A stretch of 64,000 nucleotides of DNA from Malonomonas rubra DSM 5091 (GTDB taxonomy: Bacteria; Desulfobacterota; Desulfuromonadia; Desulfuromonadales; Geopsychrobacteraceae), in the NCBI RefSeq assembly GCF_900142125.1, contig NZ_FQZT01000004.1, forward strand, positions 1 to 64,000. The letters run 5' to 3'. The notes below the pieces were generated by a model. That model did not search any database. It saw only the letters and a program-made list of their open reading frames with translations, and had not been told where the DNA came from. The position numbers and the translations under genes are program-made. Below, one piece after another: positions 24,103-32,262 of this stretch (positions within the stretch are counted from its first letter, which is position 1; each line of letters starts with the position of its first letter).

Positions 24103-24675
24103 CTATTTTTCACCCCTCACCCACCATTCGGCGTCGCTATCGAACCACCATTTCGATGAATCAGTTTCCCAGATTACCGCTGATAGTTCTTTGGCGACAT
24201 CGGTGGCTAATCGCCCCAGTACGAAGGGATACCATTCGTCGGCGTAGCGGTTGCCGAGGTCTTTGTGCTCTTTCAGTGCAAGGATCATTTCCAGTTGGTC
24301 GGCGTCGTGGGCGAGCTTTGCTTCGTGAGTTTCCTTCGCCATAAATTCGCTCAAGGTGGCGCGGTAATCAGCGCCGAAGGGCAACTGACGGGCCAGATCT
24401 TCGACTGCTTTTTCTTCATCCGCTTTGACATATTTTTTATTGACGTAATTCAGGTCGCCGATGCGCGCCTCCGGAATATCGTGAAACAGGCAGAGTTGCA
24501 ATACCCGGCCGACATCGGCGTTGCCGTCCATCTGTGCCAGGCTGTAGCCGATCATGGCGGTGCGGAAGCTGTGTTCGGCAACTGATTCGGCACCAGAGCC
24601 GAGAAACTGGAAACCGGTGCGCGGCGTGCGTTTGAGCATGCCGACCTCGAAGAGGAAATTGGCGATGTTTTTCAT
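24103..24675 (-). CDS. HD-domain phosphohydrolase (YfbR/HDDC2-like)
   Basis: The 190-aa protein has an HD fold with metal ligands in SVAEHSFRTAMIGYSLA (His), LCLFHDIPEARIGDL (His-Asp) and AKLAHDADQLEMILAL (Asp). This spacing matches the 5'-deoxynucleotidase YfbR/HDDC2 family, which dephosphorylates deoxynucleoside monophosphates. It lies 15 bp after the TatD gene in the same direction, so the two probably form a unit. Confidence 0.87.
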   Translation of the reverse strand: MKNIANFLFEVGMLKRTPRTGFQFLGSGAESVAEHSFRTAMIGYSLAQMDGNADVGRVLQLCLFHDIPEARIGDLNYVNKKYVKADEEKAVEDLARQLPFGADYRATLSEFMAKETHEAKLAHDADQLEMILALKEHKDLGNRYADEWYPFVLGRLATDVAKELSAVIWETDSSKWWFDSDAEWWVRGEK

Positions 24676-24690
24676 CTATCACTCCAGGTT

Positions 24691-25443
24691 TTAGATATCG
24701 ATTTTAAAGAGTTTACGGGCATTTTCGCTGGTCGATTGTGCGACCTCGGCCAGGCTGATCCCGCGCAGTTCAGCAACTTTCTCGGCAACAGCGATCAGGG
24801 CTTCGGGTGTTTCTGCCATGTCGGGCAGGTCGGTTTCCAAGACCAGCGCTGCAAGTGGCAGCTGCTGTACCGCCTGCGGGAGTTTACGGGCCGAGTCGCG
24901 CAGGATGATCGGGCCCACACCGATTTTAAAACCAAGACGCACCAGCTCTTCGGCGACTTGCAGGCTGCCGGAAAAGCCGTGCCAGATGCCACCGATTTTT
25001 TTGCCGATCTCTTTTTGCCGCAGAATGTCGAGCAGACGTCCGGTTGCTTTTCGGCCATGCAGCAGCACCGGCCGTTCGGCTTGCAAAGCGATCTCGAGCT
25101 GGGCTCTCAGTACCCGCTCCTGCAACATCATGTCCGGACCACTGACACCATCGAGACCGATTTCGCCCATGGCAATCGCCTTGGGATGGGTGCACAACTG
25201 TTGCAGTTGCTCGGCAGCTGCATCATTCCACTGTTGGGCATAAACTGGGTGCAGGCCGGGTGCAGCAAACAGTGCCGGGAACTGCTCAGCCAGTTGTAGC
25301 AGGTTTTGCCAGCCACTGACGCGCACGCCCGGAACAACCAAGGCTCCGATCCCCTTCTCCTGTGCTGGTTGAAGCAAGTCGAGACCAGTTCCGTTCAGTT
25401 CTGGGGCATCAATGTGGGCGTGGGTGTCGATTAGCAAAGACAT
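24691..25443 (-). CDS. TatD-family metal-dependent hydrolase
   Basis: A 250-aa TIM-barrel with the TatD motifs LLIDTHAHIDAPEL (two metal His), GLHPVYAQQW, AMGEIGLDG (Glu), VLLHGRKATGRLLDIL and HGFSGS, and the C-terminal VLETDLPDM Asp. TatD enzymes are 3'-5' DNA exonucleases or related deoxyribonucleases active in repair. It is 54 bp downstream of the GAF/HD-GYP gene and followed by the HD phosphohydrolase, a nucleotide-metabolism pairing. Confidence 0.88.
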   Translation of the reverse strand: MSLLIDTHAHIDAPELNGTGLDLLQPAQEKGIGALVVPGVRVSGWQNLLQLAEQFPALFAAPGLHPVYAQQWNDAAAEQLQQLCTHPKAIAMGEIGLDGVSGPDMMLQERVLRAQLEIALQAERPVLLHGRKATGRLLDILRQKEIGKKIGGIWHGFSGSLQVAEELVRLGFKIGVGPIILRDSARKLPQAVQQLPLAALVLETDLPDMAETPEALIAVAEKVAELRGISLAEVAQSTSENARKLFKIDI

Positions 25444-25497
25444 CCCGGTATGGTAGCAAAAGAGTTAAATTTACGGGAAGGAAATATCCGTAAACTT

Positions 25498-26637
25498 TCA
25501 GCTGTCAGCGAACAGCTTCTGGATCTGCTCGACGGAATCGAGTCTGCTCTGCAGGGCTGCTACACAGTCGGCGTCAAGCTGGTTTCTCTGCACCATCTGC
25601 TCCAGTTCATCCAGCGCCCGCTGGTTGCTCCAGGCTTGCTTGTATGGGCGGGAAGATGTGAGCGCATCGAAGATGTCACTGACACTGACAATGCGGGCAG
25701 CAAAGGGAACCTGGTCGCCGCTGTAGCCGTGAGGGTAGCCGCTACCGTCGATCTTTTCGTGGTGCAGCTCGGTAATGTGACGCAGAATATCGATATCGGG
25801 CAGGTTGGCAAAACCGAATTCGCTGATCAGTTGATCGACGATAGCTCGGCCGATGCCGGAGTGGGTTTTCATCACAGACCACTCGCTGCTGTCGAGATCG
25901 CCTGCTTTTTGCAGGATTTTATCCGGAATACCGACTTTGCCGATATCATGCAAGGGGGCAAAGCGGTAGATGTGCTCGACCTCTTCATCGTCCAGTGCAA
26001 GCTTCTGCTGAGCGATCATTTCCTGGGCGATAAGCTGGGAGAACGCAGCCATCCGTTCCAGGTGGTTACTGGTTTCAGGGTCTTTGTAGTGCATCATCCG
26101 GCTGGAAACGCGCAGGGCAGAAATCAATGTGCGCAAAGTGCCCTGGTGTTCCAGCACCATCTGCACCAGGCAGTGGGCGAACAGCGGTACCTGGCCGAGA
26201 ACAGCTTTCCCCTGAAAGAAATCTTTCTGCTGTGAATTGAGAAAAACGAATCCACGCAAATGCTCCTGCTCAAAGATCGGCAGAGTGTAGCTGGAACGCA
26301 TACCGAGATCGTTGATTTTCAGGGTATGTTCGCGTGTGCCGGAGGAAAAAACGCCCAAATCATTAACGATGCGGACCTGTCCCGGTACTGCAGTCGACGC
26401 CAGCGACTCGGCATCGTCGAGTGGGTGTTGATAGTTTTTCAACGGATTGGAATCGGCCGGGCTAGCGAGAAAGGTTTTGACTTTTCGCGTCGCGCCGTCG
26501 AACAGGGCGATGCCGACACGGGCGATGCCGGGGCATTGACGGTTGAACATCTGGTGAGCTGCTGACAGCCGATCCTGTAGCCGGCCGCCGTTATGCAGGT
26601 TGCTGAAATAGTCCTCAATAAAGGTTGTTGCCGTCAT
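25498..26637 (-). CDS. GAF and HD-GYP c-di-GMP phosphodiesterase
   Basis: The 379-aa cytosolic protein has an N-terminal GAF sensor (about 25-165) and an HD-GYP domain (about 190-350) with APLHDIGKVGIPDKIL (HD), LRHITELHHEKIDGSGYP and the GYP signature. HD-GYP enzymes hydrolyse c-di-GMP. I use the ATG at 26637, six bases after GGGAGG, instead of the GTG two codons before. The gene has its own upstream region ahead of a terminator at 26712-26744. Confidence 0.88.
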   Translation of the reverse strand: MTATTFIEDYFSNLHNGGRLQDRLSAAHQMFNRQCPGIARVGIALFDGATRKVKTFLASPADSNPLKNYQHPLDDAESLASTAVPGQVRIVNDLGVFSSGTREHTLKINDLGMRSSYTLPIFEQEHLRGFVFLNSQQKDFFQGKAVLGQVPLFAHCLVQMVLEHQGTLRTLISALRVSSRMMHYKDPETSNHLERMAAFSQLIAQEMIAQQKLALDDEEVEHIYRFAPLHDIGKVGIPDKILQKAGDLDSSEWSVMKTHSGIGRAIVDQLISEFGFANLPDIDILRHITELHHEKIDGSGYPHGYSGDQVPFAARIVSVSDIFDALTSSRPYKQAWSNQRALDELEQMVQRNQLDADCVAALQSRLDSVEQIQKLFADS

Positions 26638-26711
26638 TTCCACCCTCCCGGTTAAACAGTATTTATCGAAATTTTACCGTTAAATGGGCTGCTGGCAACG
26701 ATCGCGGACAA

Positions 26712-26744
26712 AAAAAGGCGATCTCGGTGTGAGATCGCCTTTTT
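26712..26744 (-). terminator. Intrinsic terminator after the YhdH-type gene
   Basis: A perfect 14-bp inverted repeat (26712-26725 with 26731-26744, core GGCGATCTC) with a 5-nt loop. On the minus strand it lies 20 bp after the YhdH-type stop codon and its 3' arm ends in a T-run. On the plus strand there is an even longer T-tract, so it could act both ways. Confidence 0.85.
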
Positions 26745-26763
26745 ATTTTTCTGGCGGCGCGGG

Positions 26764-27765
26764 TTAACTGTCGAGCAGGTTGACCAGTGCTCGCCGCTTC
26801 AGACCGCCCTTGAGAATGGCCTGGATTTTTTCTTCCAGTCCGCCGAGAGTGATCTCATCGACCATCGCTGCCAGGTTATCCAGTTTCCACTCGCTCGCCA
26901 GTTTCTGCCAAACTTTCAGACGGGGTTCCATCGGCGCTTCGACCGAGTCGATACCGATCAGCCGCACGCCGCGCAGGATAAAGGGGAAGACGTTGACTGC
27001 CAGCTCGGGCGAACCGACCAGGCCGCAGCAGGTGACAGTGCCGCAGTAGTTGGTCGATTTCAGCACTGCCGCCAGGGTTTCGCCGCCGACGCAGTCGACT
27101 ACTCCGGCCCACTTGGTTTTCATCATCGGTTTTTCGCTGCCTTCAGTGACGGCTGCACGTTCAATGACGTCAGTTGCACCCAGTCCTTTCAGGTAATCCG
27201 TTTCGTCCAGCTTGCCGGTGGCAGCGGTGACGGAGAAGCCGGCTTTGGCCAGGATGCTGACAGCGATACTGCCGACGCCGCCGGTGGCGCCGGTAACCAG
27301 GATCGGGCCCGACTCGGGTGTTACGCCATTTTCGATCAGCTCCTGTACCGACATCGCGGCAGTCAGGCCGGCTGTTCCGAGCATCATGCTCTCTTTCAGG
27401 CTCAGGCCTGCAGGCAATTTGATGGCCCATTTGCTTGGCACCCGGATCATCTGGCCGAAGCCGCCATCGGTCTCCATGCCAAGGTCATAGCTGGTGACGA
27501 TCACTTTATCGCCGGGAGTGAAGCTGCCGTCGCTGCACTCGACTACTTCACCGGCGGCGTCGATCCCGGGGGTGTGCGGGAAGTTGCGGGTAACACCGGG
27601 ATTGCCGACCGCCGAGAGGGCATCTTTGAAGTTGAGGGATGAGTAGTGCACCCTGACCAGCAGATCGCCTTCCGGCAGATCATCGACAGAGCGGGTGACG
27701 ATGTTGCGGGTGAAAACCTTCTTCTCCGGCTGCTCAACCAGCAGAGCCTTGAATTCCTGGGCCAT
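26764..27765 (-). CDS. YhdH/YhfP-family medium-chain quinone or acrylyl-CoA reductase
   Basis: The 333-aa zinc-free medium-chain reductase shows the YhdH/AcuI pattern: SSLNFKDALSA, HTPGIDAAGEVVE, the NADPH-binding VTGATGGVGSIAVSIL and the C-terminal LKGGLKRRALVNL. Members reduce acrylyl-CoA or quinone-like electrophiles with NADPH. A divergent HxlR-type regulator 147 bp away with a palindromic site in between probably controls it in response to an electrophile. Confidence 0.88.
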   Translation of the reverse strand: MAQEFKALLVEQPEKKVFTRNIVTRSVDDLPEGDLLVRVHYSSLNFKDALSAVGNPGVTRNFPHTPGIDAAGEVVECSDGSFTPGDKVIVTSYDLGMETDGGFGQMIRVPSKWAIKLPAGLSLKESMMLGTAGLTAAMSVQELIENGVTPESGPILVTGATGGVGSIAVSILAKAGFSVTAATGKLDETDYLKGLGATDVIERAAVTEGSEKPMMKTKWAGVVDCVGGETLAAVLKSTNYCGTVTCCGLVGSPELAVNVFPFILRGVRLIGIDSVEAPMEPRLKVWQKLASEWKLDNLAAMVDEITLGGLEEKIQAILKGGLKRRALVNLLDS

Positions 27766-27872
27766 GTTTTTCTCCTTTATCTCTATTTTTTGGGGCGTTG
27801 CTTTTCGTGAGTAAATCGAGTAAAAGTTAACCAGTCGCTATGGTAAAAGCAAGTACCTACTTTTTTGTATCG

Positions 27873-27892
27873 TAGTATCTAAAAAGATACTA
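27873..27892. promoter_or_regulatory. Operator palindrome for the HxlR-type regulator
   Basis: TAGTATCT-AAAA-AGATACTA is a perfect 8-bp-arm inverted repeat 20 bp upstream of the HxlR start codon and on the promoter side of the YhdH-type gene. A related half site GTATC lies just upstream (27868). HxlR-type winged-helix dimers bind such repeats; the link is inferred from position. Confidence 0.6.
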
Positions 27893-27912
27893 TTGAGTAA
27901 TTCGGAGCGGTT

Positions 27913-28266
27913 ATGCCTGATATTGAGAACTATCGCTGTACTGTCGCTGTCACTTTGGACGTGATCGGCGGCAAGTGGAAGTCTTTGATCCTCTGGCACC
28001 TCAGTTTCAAGACCTTGCGTTTCAGCCAGCTGCAGAGACGCCTGGCGAAGGTGACGCAGAAAATGCTGACCCAGCAGTTGCGCGAACTGGAAGCCGATGG
28101 TCTGGTTCACCGTGAAGTCTACGCCGAAGTGCCGCCACGGGTGGAATATTCGCTGACCGAGTTGGGGCAGAGTGTGGTGCCGATCCTTGAACTGATGTGC
28201 CAGTGGGGCAAAGAGTATCTGGAAGTCAGCAGCGGAGAAGAGGTGCCGAGCTGTCAGGTCGGTTGA
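27913..28266 (+). CDS. HxlR-family winged-helix transcriptional regulator
   Basis: The 117-aa protein is an HxlR/HypR-type winged helix, with the signature C-x-VAVTLDVIGGKWKSLILWHL, RFSQLQRRL and VEYSLTELGQSVVPIL. A conserved Cys at position 9 (NYRCTV) is the redox or electrophile sensor in relatives. It is divergent from the YhdH-type reductase with a perfect palindrome between them. The 3' end overlaps the convergent exported-protein gene by 13 bp. Confidence 0.92.
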   Translation: MPDIENYRCTVAVTLDVIGGKWKSLILWHLSFKTLRFSQLQRRLAKVTQKMLTQQLRELEADGLVHREVYAEVPPRVEYSLTELGQSVVPILELMCQWGKEYLEVSSGEEVPSCQVG

Positions 28267-28745
28267 TCTGCTGCAGCCTGATCTTCGTTCGAATCCTCAG
28301 ATTCTTCCTCTTCGCCGTCTCCCTCGTCCATTCCTTCACTTGTATCCGGCTGCTCAGCGTCTACTTCATCTGTTTGCGGCGGACGCATGAAAAGCATGAT
28401 TTTCTGTTCTGAATCCGGCGAAGTCGTTGAAAGGCATTCGCCTCTATAGACGCCATCTTCATCCATAAACAGGGTGCAAGAGACTTCCTCCCCCGGATCC
28501 ATCCGAAATGTCAGTTGAGAGTCATTCAGTTGTATCTGCTGGAACGGAATCTCGACGCCGGCGACCAGCATGGTGATCTGCAGCTCTGAGGTTTCTCCGC
28601 TTTCAACCCGCTCAACGCGATACTTCACCCAGAGGGAATCGTCATCGGCAAAGGTGTAGCTGCCGTTCCACTGTCCTACTGGCAATTCTGCTGCCGATAT
28701 TCGCAGAGGGATAAGCAATAGCAGGATAAGCGCGAGTGCTTTCAT
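28254..28745 (-). CDS. Exported protein with acidic C-terminal tail
   Basis: The 163-aa protein has a signal peptide (about 1-19), a beta-rich domain of about 105 residues with two Cys (SCTLFMDEDGVYRGECL) that may form a disulfide, and an intrinsically disordered tail very rich in Asp and Glu from about residue 125. Family not recognised. It overlaps the preceding gene by 4 bp and is the last of three exported or membrane genes (28254-30137). Confidence 0.65.
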   Translation of the reverse strand: MKALALILLLLIPLRISAAELPVGQWNGSYTFADDDSLWVKYRVERVESGETSELQITMLVAGVEIPFQQIQLNDSQLTFRMDPGEEVSCTLFMDEDGVYRGECLSTTSPDSEQKIMLFMRPPQTDEVDAEQPDTSEGMDEGDGEEEESEDSNEDQAAADQPT

Positions 28746-29800
28746 TTTCCCTGCTCCCGCTGGGTTGCACGGACTTCAAGCGCCTTTATCGCGTCCATCA
28801 GGTAAGGTTTGTCACGTTGGCTGGAAAATTCACCGGGGAAGAGGACGCCTTCCACCTTGACGGTGTTTTCGTCAAAACCGGAGAGGACCAGGGCGAAGCG
28901 CTGGTTGTCGGAAAGACGGGTATTATCGATCAGCGGGAAGTTGTAGTAGTCTAGGTTGAAGCTCATTTCCGTCGGTTGGTTATCGAGGCTTCCGTCGGCA
29001 TTTATGGTTTCAACCGTCAGGGCCACCTCGATGGTTTTTTGCTTGTAATCTGCGGTGCTGAACTGGAAAGTCAGAATCCGGGTGATGCCTCCCTGGGTCA
29101 GCTGCGCCAGTTCCATTTTCAAATCCTCGGCCAGCTCGGCGTCGCCGACCGCAATCTGTGCGACTTCATCTTCTGGCCAGGTGTAGAAGCCTTGCTGGGC
29201 GGTTTCGGTTTTTTTCACTGTTTCCAGTGGGATTTCGATATGCAACGGTTTGCCGCGAGGCTTCAGCGCTGCCAGCTGTGAACCCGCCACCCGCTTTGCT
29301 AGCCGGTGCAGACGACCTGTCAGTTCCCCTTTTTTGACTTTCCAGCCCATCCGTTCGTCCGGGGCGGGCTTGGCTTTATCGATATCACGACTGACTTCTA
29401 GAAACAGCGGTGCCAGGCTGAGGGAGTCGCCGAAGTTGAGGGCCAGCATCTCCAGCTTAAGCAGTTTTTGTGAAATCTCTGCGCTGCTCGCCGGAGCGGA
29501 CGGCGAACCGCCATTATCGGCGCCAAAGAAATCTTTTAGAATCAGCGTGAACATGTCTTTGCGCAGGCTGCTCTCCGACTGCTCCCGTTTGCTCAGCAGT
29601 TCGGTGTAGAGGCGGGCGTTCTGATCCATGGCGGCGATAGAACTGATGGTGCGCTGGCCCCAGTAACCGAGTAATGCGATGGCCAAAGCGGTCAGCAGGC
29701 TGGCGGTCGGTTTGGCGACGATATCGAAAATCTCCCACCCGCTTTTCTTTTGGCGCCGCTCTGGAAGAGCCTTCTCGTTGTTCTGTTCAGGACCACTCAT
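28742..29800 (-). CDS. Single-pass membrane protein of unknown function
   Basis: About 352 residues with one N-terminal transmembrane helix (near 30-48, ASLLTALAIALLGYWG), a helical stretch after it and a beta-rich C-terminal part facing the periplasm. The ATG at 29800 with AGGTGA upstream is chosen over 29821, which would overlap the previous gene. No domain was recognised. It lies in a three-gene unit between a small exported beta protein and the acidic-tail protein. Confidence 0.6.
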   Translation of the reverse strand: MSGPEQNNEKALPERRQKKSGWEIFDIVAKPTASLLTALAIALLGYWGQRTISSIAAMDQNARLYTELLSKREQSESSLRKDMFTLILKDFFGADNGGSPSAPASSAEISQKLLKLEMLALNFGDSLSLAPLFLEVSRDIDKAKPAPDERMGWKVKKGELTGRLHRLAKRVAGSQLAALKPRGKPLHIEIPLETVKKTETAQQGFYTWPEDEVAQIAVGDAELAEDLKMELAQLTQGGITRILTFQFSTADYKQKTIEVALTVETINADGSLDNQPTEMSFNLDYYNFPLIDNTRLSDNQRFALVLSGFDENTVKVEGVLFPGEFSSQRDKPYLMDAIKALEVRATQREQGK

Positions 29801-29804
29801 GGCT

Positions 29805-30137
29805 TCACCTGCGGATAGCAAGCAGGCGGCTGCCTGCTCGTTTGAGAGTGATATTGGCGCTGTTGCGGTTTTTGCTGGTGTAGATTCTGACCGGGGTGGC
29901 TGACAGTTTCTGGTAGCTAATGATCAGCTCGCAGTTTGTGCGCAACGGCAGGTCGGTGATGCGATAACGACCGTAGCTATCGACCGTGATCTGTTCGCCG
30001 CCGCAACTTGCGGTAACCTGCGCCCCGGCAGGGACCTTCCCGTGACTGTCGCGGAGCTGGCCGTAGATTTCCGCGGCACTGACCGGGCAGGCCAGAAATA
30101 GAAGAAGGCAGGCTGACAAAATCGATGTTCGATACAT
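29805..30137 (-). CDS. Small exported protein with carboxypeptidase-regulatory-like fold
   Basis: The 110-aa protein has a signal peptide (about 1-21, SACLLLFLACPVSA) and one Ig-like beta domain: IYGQLRDSHGKVPAGAQVTA, YGRYRITDLPLRTNCELIISY, which resembles carboxypeptidase-regulatory-like (transthyretin-type) modules. A Cys pair (ASCGGE, TNCELI) could form a disulfide. It is the first gene of the unit that continues with 28742-29800. Role unknown. Confidence 0.62.
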   Translation of the reverse strand: MYRTSILSACLLLFLACPVSAAEIYGQLRDSHGKVPAGAQVTASCGGEQITVDSYGRYRITDLPLRTNCELIISYQKLSATPVRIYTSKNRNSANITLKRAGSRLLAIRR

Positions 30138-30303
30138 TTCGCTCTCCCTTCAATCCTTTTTTCTCATTAATTCTAAATGCGCTTGTCGGCAAGTCAAGCT
30201 GCAAAAAAATCTATTTTTCCAGCACTTCAATGCTTTTCTTGGGAGGCGGGGTGGATCAGATACGTGGAAATTTGTGGGCAGTAAGACTTTAATTCCCGTA
30301 ATT

Positions 30304-30311
30304 GGTATAAT
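30304..30311 (+). promoter_or_regulatory. Extended -10 promoter
   Basis: TGGTATAAT at 30303-30311 is an extended -10 element (TGnTATAAT) about 45 bp before the ATG at 30357. No good -35 is seen, as expected for this class. It would drive the membrane protein gene and the DUF6868-like gene. Confidence 0.5.
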
Positions 30312-30356
30312 GATTTCACCCATACCGGCTATTAATCTCGGCCAGAGAGAGGCGGG

Positions 30357-31076
30357 ATGAATACTCAGGATATCTTTAAAGCGATAGAGGCTTTCGAAAG
30401 CAACGCGATCGTTGGTTTGATCGTTATTCTTTACTACGTTCTGATCTACTGGCCGAAAATCAAAGATGGCCTCGGCCTGTCACGGAACCGCAAATACGAC
30501 CTGAACCGGGTTGAAAAGAATTACCAGCTGCTGAAATTACGTATCGAAATTGAGGAGCTGAAGCAGAAATCGGGTCTCGACTCTGACCTGTTGGAAAAGC
30601 TCGAAACAGAAATGCAGTCTCGCCTGCAAGGGGAGCGTGGCAAGCCTTTTACCCCAGCGCAGAAGTTTGTCGCTATTCCGCTGGTTATCCTGGTTGTCCT
30701 GCTGACTGTGCTGGAGCTGCAGGGACTCAATGACTCTGCGGAAGGCAGCGCCCTGGATATCCTTGCCGGCGCGGCTTTCGTCATTACCGTCACCGTGGTC
30801 GGGTTCTGGGGAATTCCTTTGCTGCAGACCTTCAAGCGCGGCTGGCTGCGAAAAACCGGTTTTATCATTTACTGGTGGTTGGCACTTTATATCCTCTCCT
30901 ACTTTGCCGCATTTCTCATTGCGACCCTGATCTTTGGCTATGAAGAATTGCCGATGGAGATCATCAGTCTGCTTTTTTTGCTATCGATCGCCGTCAGCCT
31001 GGTTGCAGGATTTTTCGGCCGGCTGCCTTTCATGCGGTTGCGGGATGAGGAAAAGCAAGAATCCTCCGCGACCTGA
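30357..31076 (+). CDS. Membrane protein of unknown function
   Basis: The 239-aa protein has one N-terminal helix (about 18-34), a cytosolic charged coiled-coil region (about 45-95) and four further helices (about 103-120, 130-150, 165-190, 197-220). The pattern suggests an oligomeric membrane protein. No family was recognised. It is followed after 20 bp by the DUF6868-like gene in the same direction. Confidence 0.6.
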   Translation: MNTQDIFKAIEAFESNAIVGLIVILYYVLIYWPKIKDGLGLSRNRKYDLNRVEKNYQLLKLRIEIEELKQKSGLDSDLLEKLETEMQSRLQGERGKPFTPAQKFVAIPLVILVVLLTVLELQGLNDSAEGSALDILAGAAFVITVTVVGFWGIPLLQTFKRGWLRKTGFIIYWWLALYILSYFAAFLIATLIFGYEELPMEIISLLFLLSIAVSLVAGFFGRLPFMRLRDEEKQESSAT

Positions 31077-31096
31077 CCTTTTCTCGGGAGTTGCCT

Positions 31097-31339
31097 GTGG
31101 ATATGACGAAACTGACCGATTTTTTCATGTGGTGCAGCATTATCAACGGTGGCTTGATGATTTACTGGTTTCTGATCTGCATGCTCGCCCCCGATCTGAT
31201 TTACAAGCTGCAAAACCGTTTCTTCCCCATGCCGCGCGAGGTGTTCGTGCCTGTCCTTTACGGTTTTCTTGGCCTGTTCAAAATCTTTTTCCTCGTTTTT
31301 AACCTGGTTCCTTACCTCGCGTTGCTGATCATTGGTTGA
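31097..31339 (+). CDS. DUF6868-like two-helix membrane protein
   Basis: An 80-aa membrane protein with two hydrophobic helices (about 10-30 and 52-75). The segments DFFMWCSIINGGLMIYW, REVFVPVLYGFLGLFK and FNLVPYLALLIIG match DUF6868. The start is uncertain: TTG at 31091, GTG at 31097 and ATG at 31103 share the frame, and GGGAG at 31086-31090 best fits the GTG. Confidence 0.6.
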   Translation: MDMTKLTDFFMWCSIINGGLMIYWFLICMLAPDLIYKLQNRFFPMPREVFVPVLYGFLGLFKIFFLVFNLVPYLALLIIG

Positions 31340-31419
31340 TTTTGTGGCATAATCGTTTCGCCTGGTGGTTCCGACTAACTGTTTGAATTTTCATGTTTTG
31401 TTTGGCTTGGAGGGAGCAG

Positions 31420-32172
31420 ATGCCTGTTAACGCAAACACGCAGCACGATCTCAATCACGAAGAAAATGCCCGTCTGGTCCTCGATTTTCTGCATCGAGCA
31501 ATGATGCATCATGCCCTCTGGTTCTCCGAAGTGTCTCATCAACTGGGTCGCGAGCGGGCATACGAAATGCTGGCCGAAGTCACCGAGCGCAGCAGCGGGA
31601 TTATTTTTCAGCGTCTCGGCAAAACGCTCGGTTTTGAGGTGAAGGATGGTGTTCCCGCTCCTTTCACCGATCTGCCGGAAGAGCGGCTGGAGATGCTCAA
31701 GGAGAGTGTTGCCGTCAACTGGCTGGCCAATGACGGTGTCTGGTTTCAGGCTCTGGAGAACAGTCGCGGAATGACCGATGCGAAACGTTGCAACGATTCC
31801 TGCTGGTCTAATTTTTCCCCCCTGGAAGCGAAGATGATCAAAAGCTTTCTCGGTTTGCCGGAACGGCCCGGTCTCGACGGCTTGAAGCGGGCTTTGGCTT
31901 TTCGCTTGTACGCAACGGTCAACAAGCAGGAAATCGTTGAAGAGACCGATTCCAGCTTTGTCTTTCGTATGAATGAATGTCGGGTCCAGCTTGCCCGCAA
32001 GCGTAAGGGGCTGGCTGACTATCCCTGCAAATCCGGAGGGATGGCGGAGTATCCGACGTTTGCCGAAACAATTGATTCGCGGATAAAAACCGACTGTATA
32101 GCCTGCCCACCAGACGAACACCCGGAAGGCTGGTTCTGTGCCTGGAAGTTCAGCCTGGCCGACTCCTGCTGA
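31420..32172 (+). CDS. DUF6125-like cytosolic protein
   Basis: The 250-aa soluble protein has a helical N-terminal part (NARLVLDFLHRAMMHHALWFSEV) and a Cys-rich C-terminal part (MNECRVQLARKRKGLADYPCKS, DCIACPPDEHP, FCAWKF), which may bind a metal or cluster. I recognise it as a DUF6125-type protein from these segments. GGAGGGAG upstream of 31420 supports this start over the earlier one at 31393. Confidence 0.65.
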   Translation: MPVNANTQHDLNHEENARLVLDFLHRAMMHHALWFSEVSHQLGRERAYEMLAEVTERSSGIIFQRLGKTLGFEVKDGVPAPFTDLPEERLEMLKESVAVNWLANDGVWFQALENSRGMTDAKRCNDSCWSNFSPLEAKMIKSFLGLPERPGLDGLKRALAFRLYATVNKQEIVEETDSSFVFRMNECRVQLARKRKGLADYPCKSGGMAEYPTFAETIDSRIKTDCIACPPDEHPEGWFCAWKFSLADSC

Positions 32173-32262
32173 TTGCTCGATTTTATGGCATAATTCAAAA
32201 GCTTCAAAATTCCCCGGCGTAACCGCGATGCTTGCTCGGCATCTTTACGCGAAAGAAAAAAC

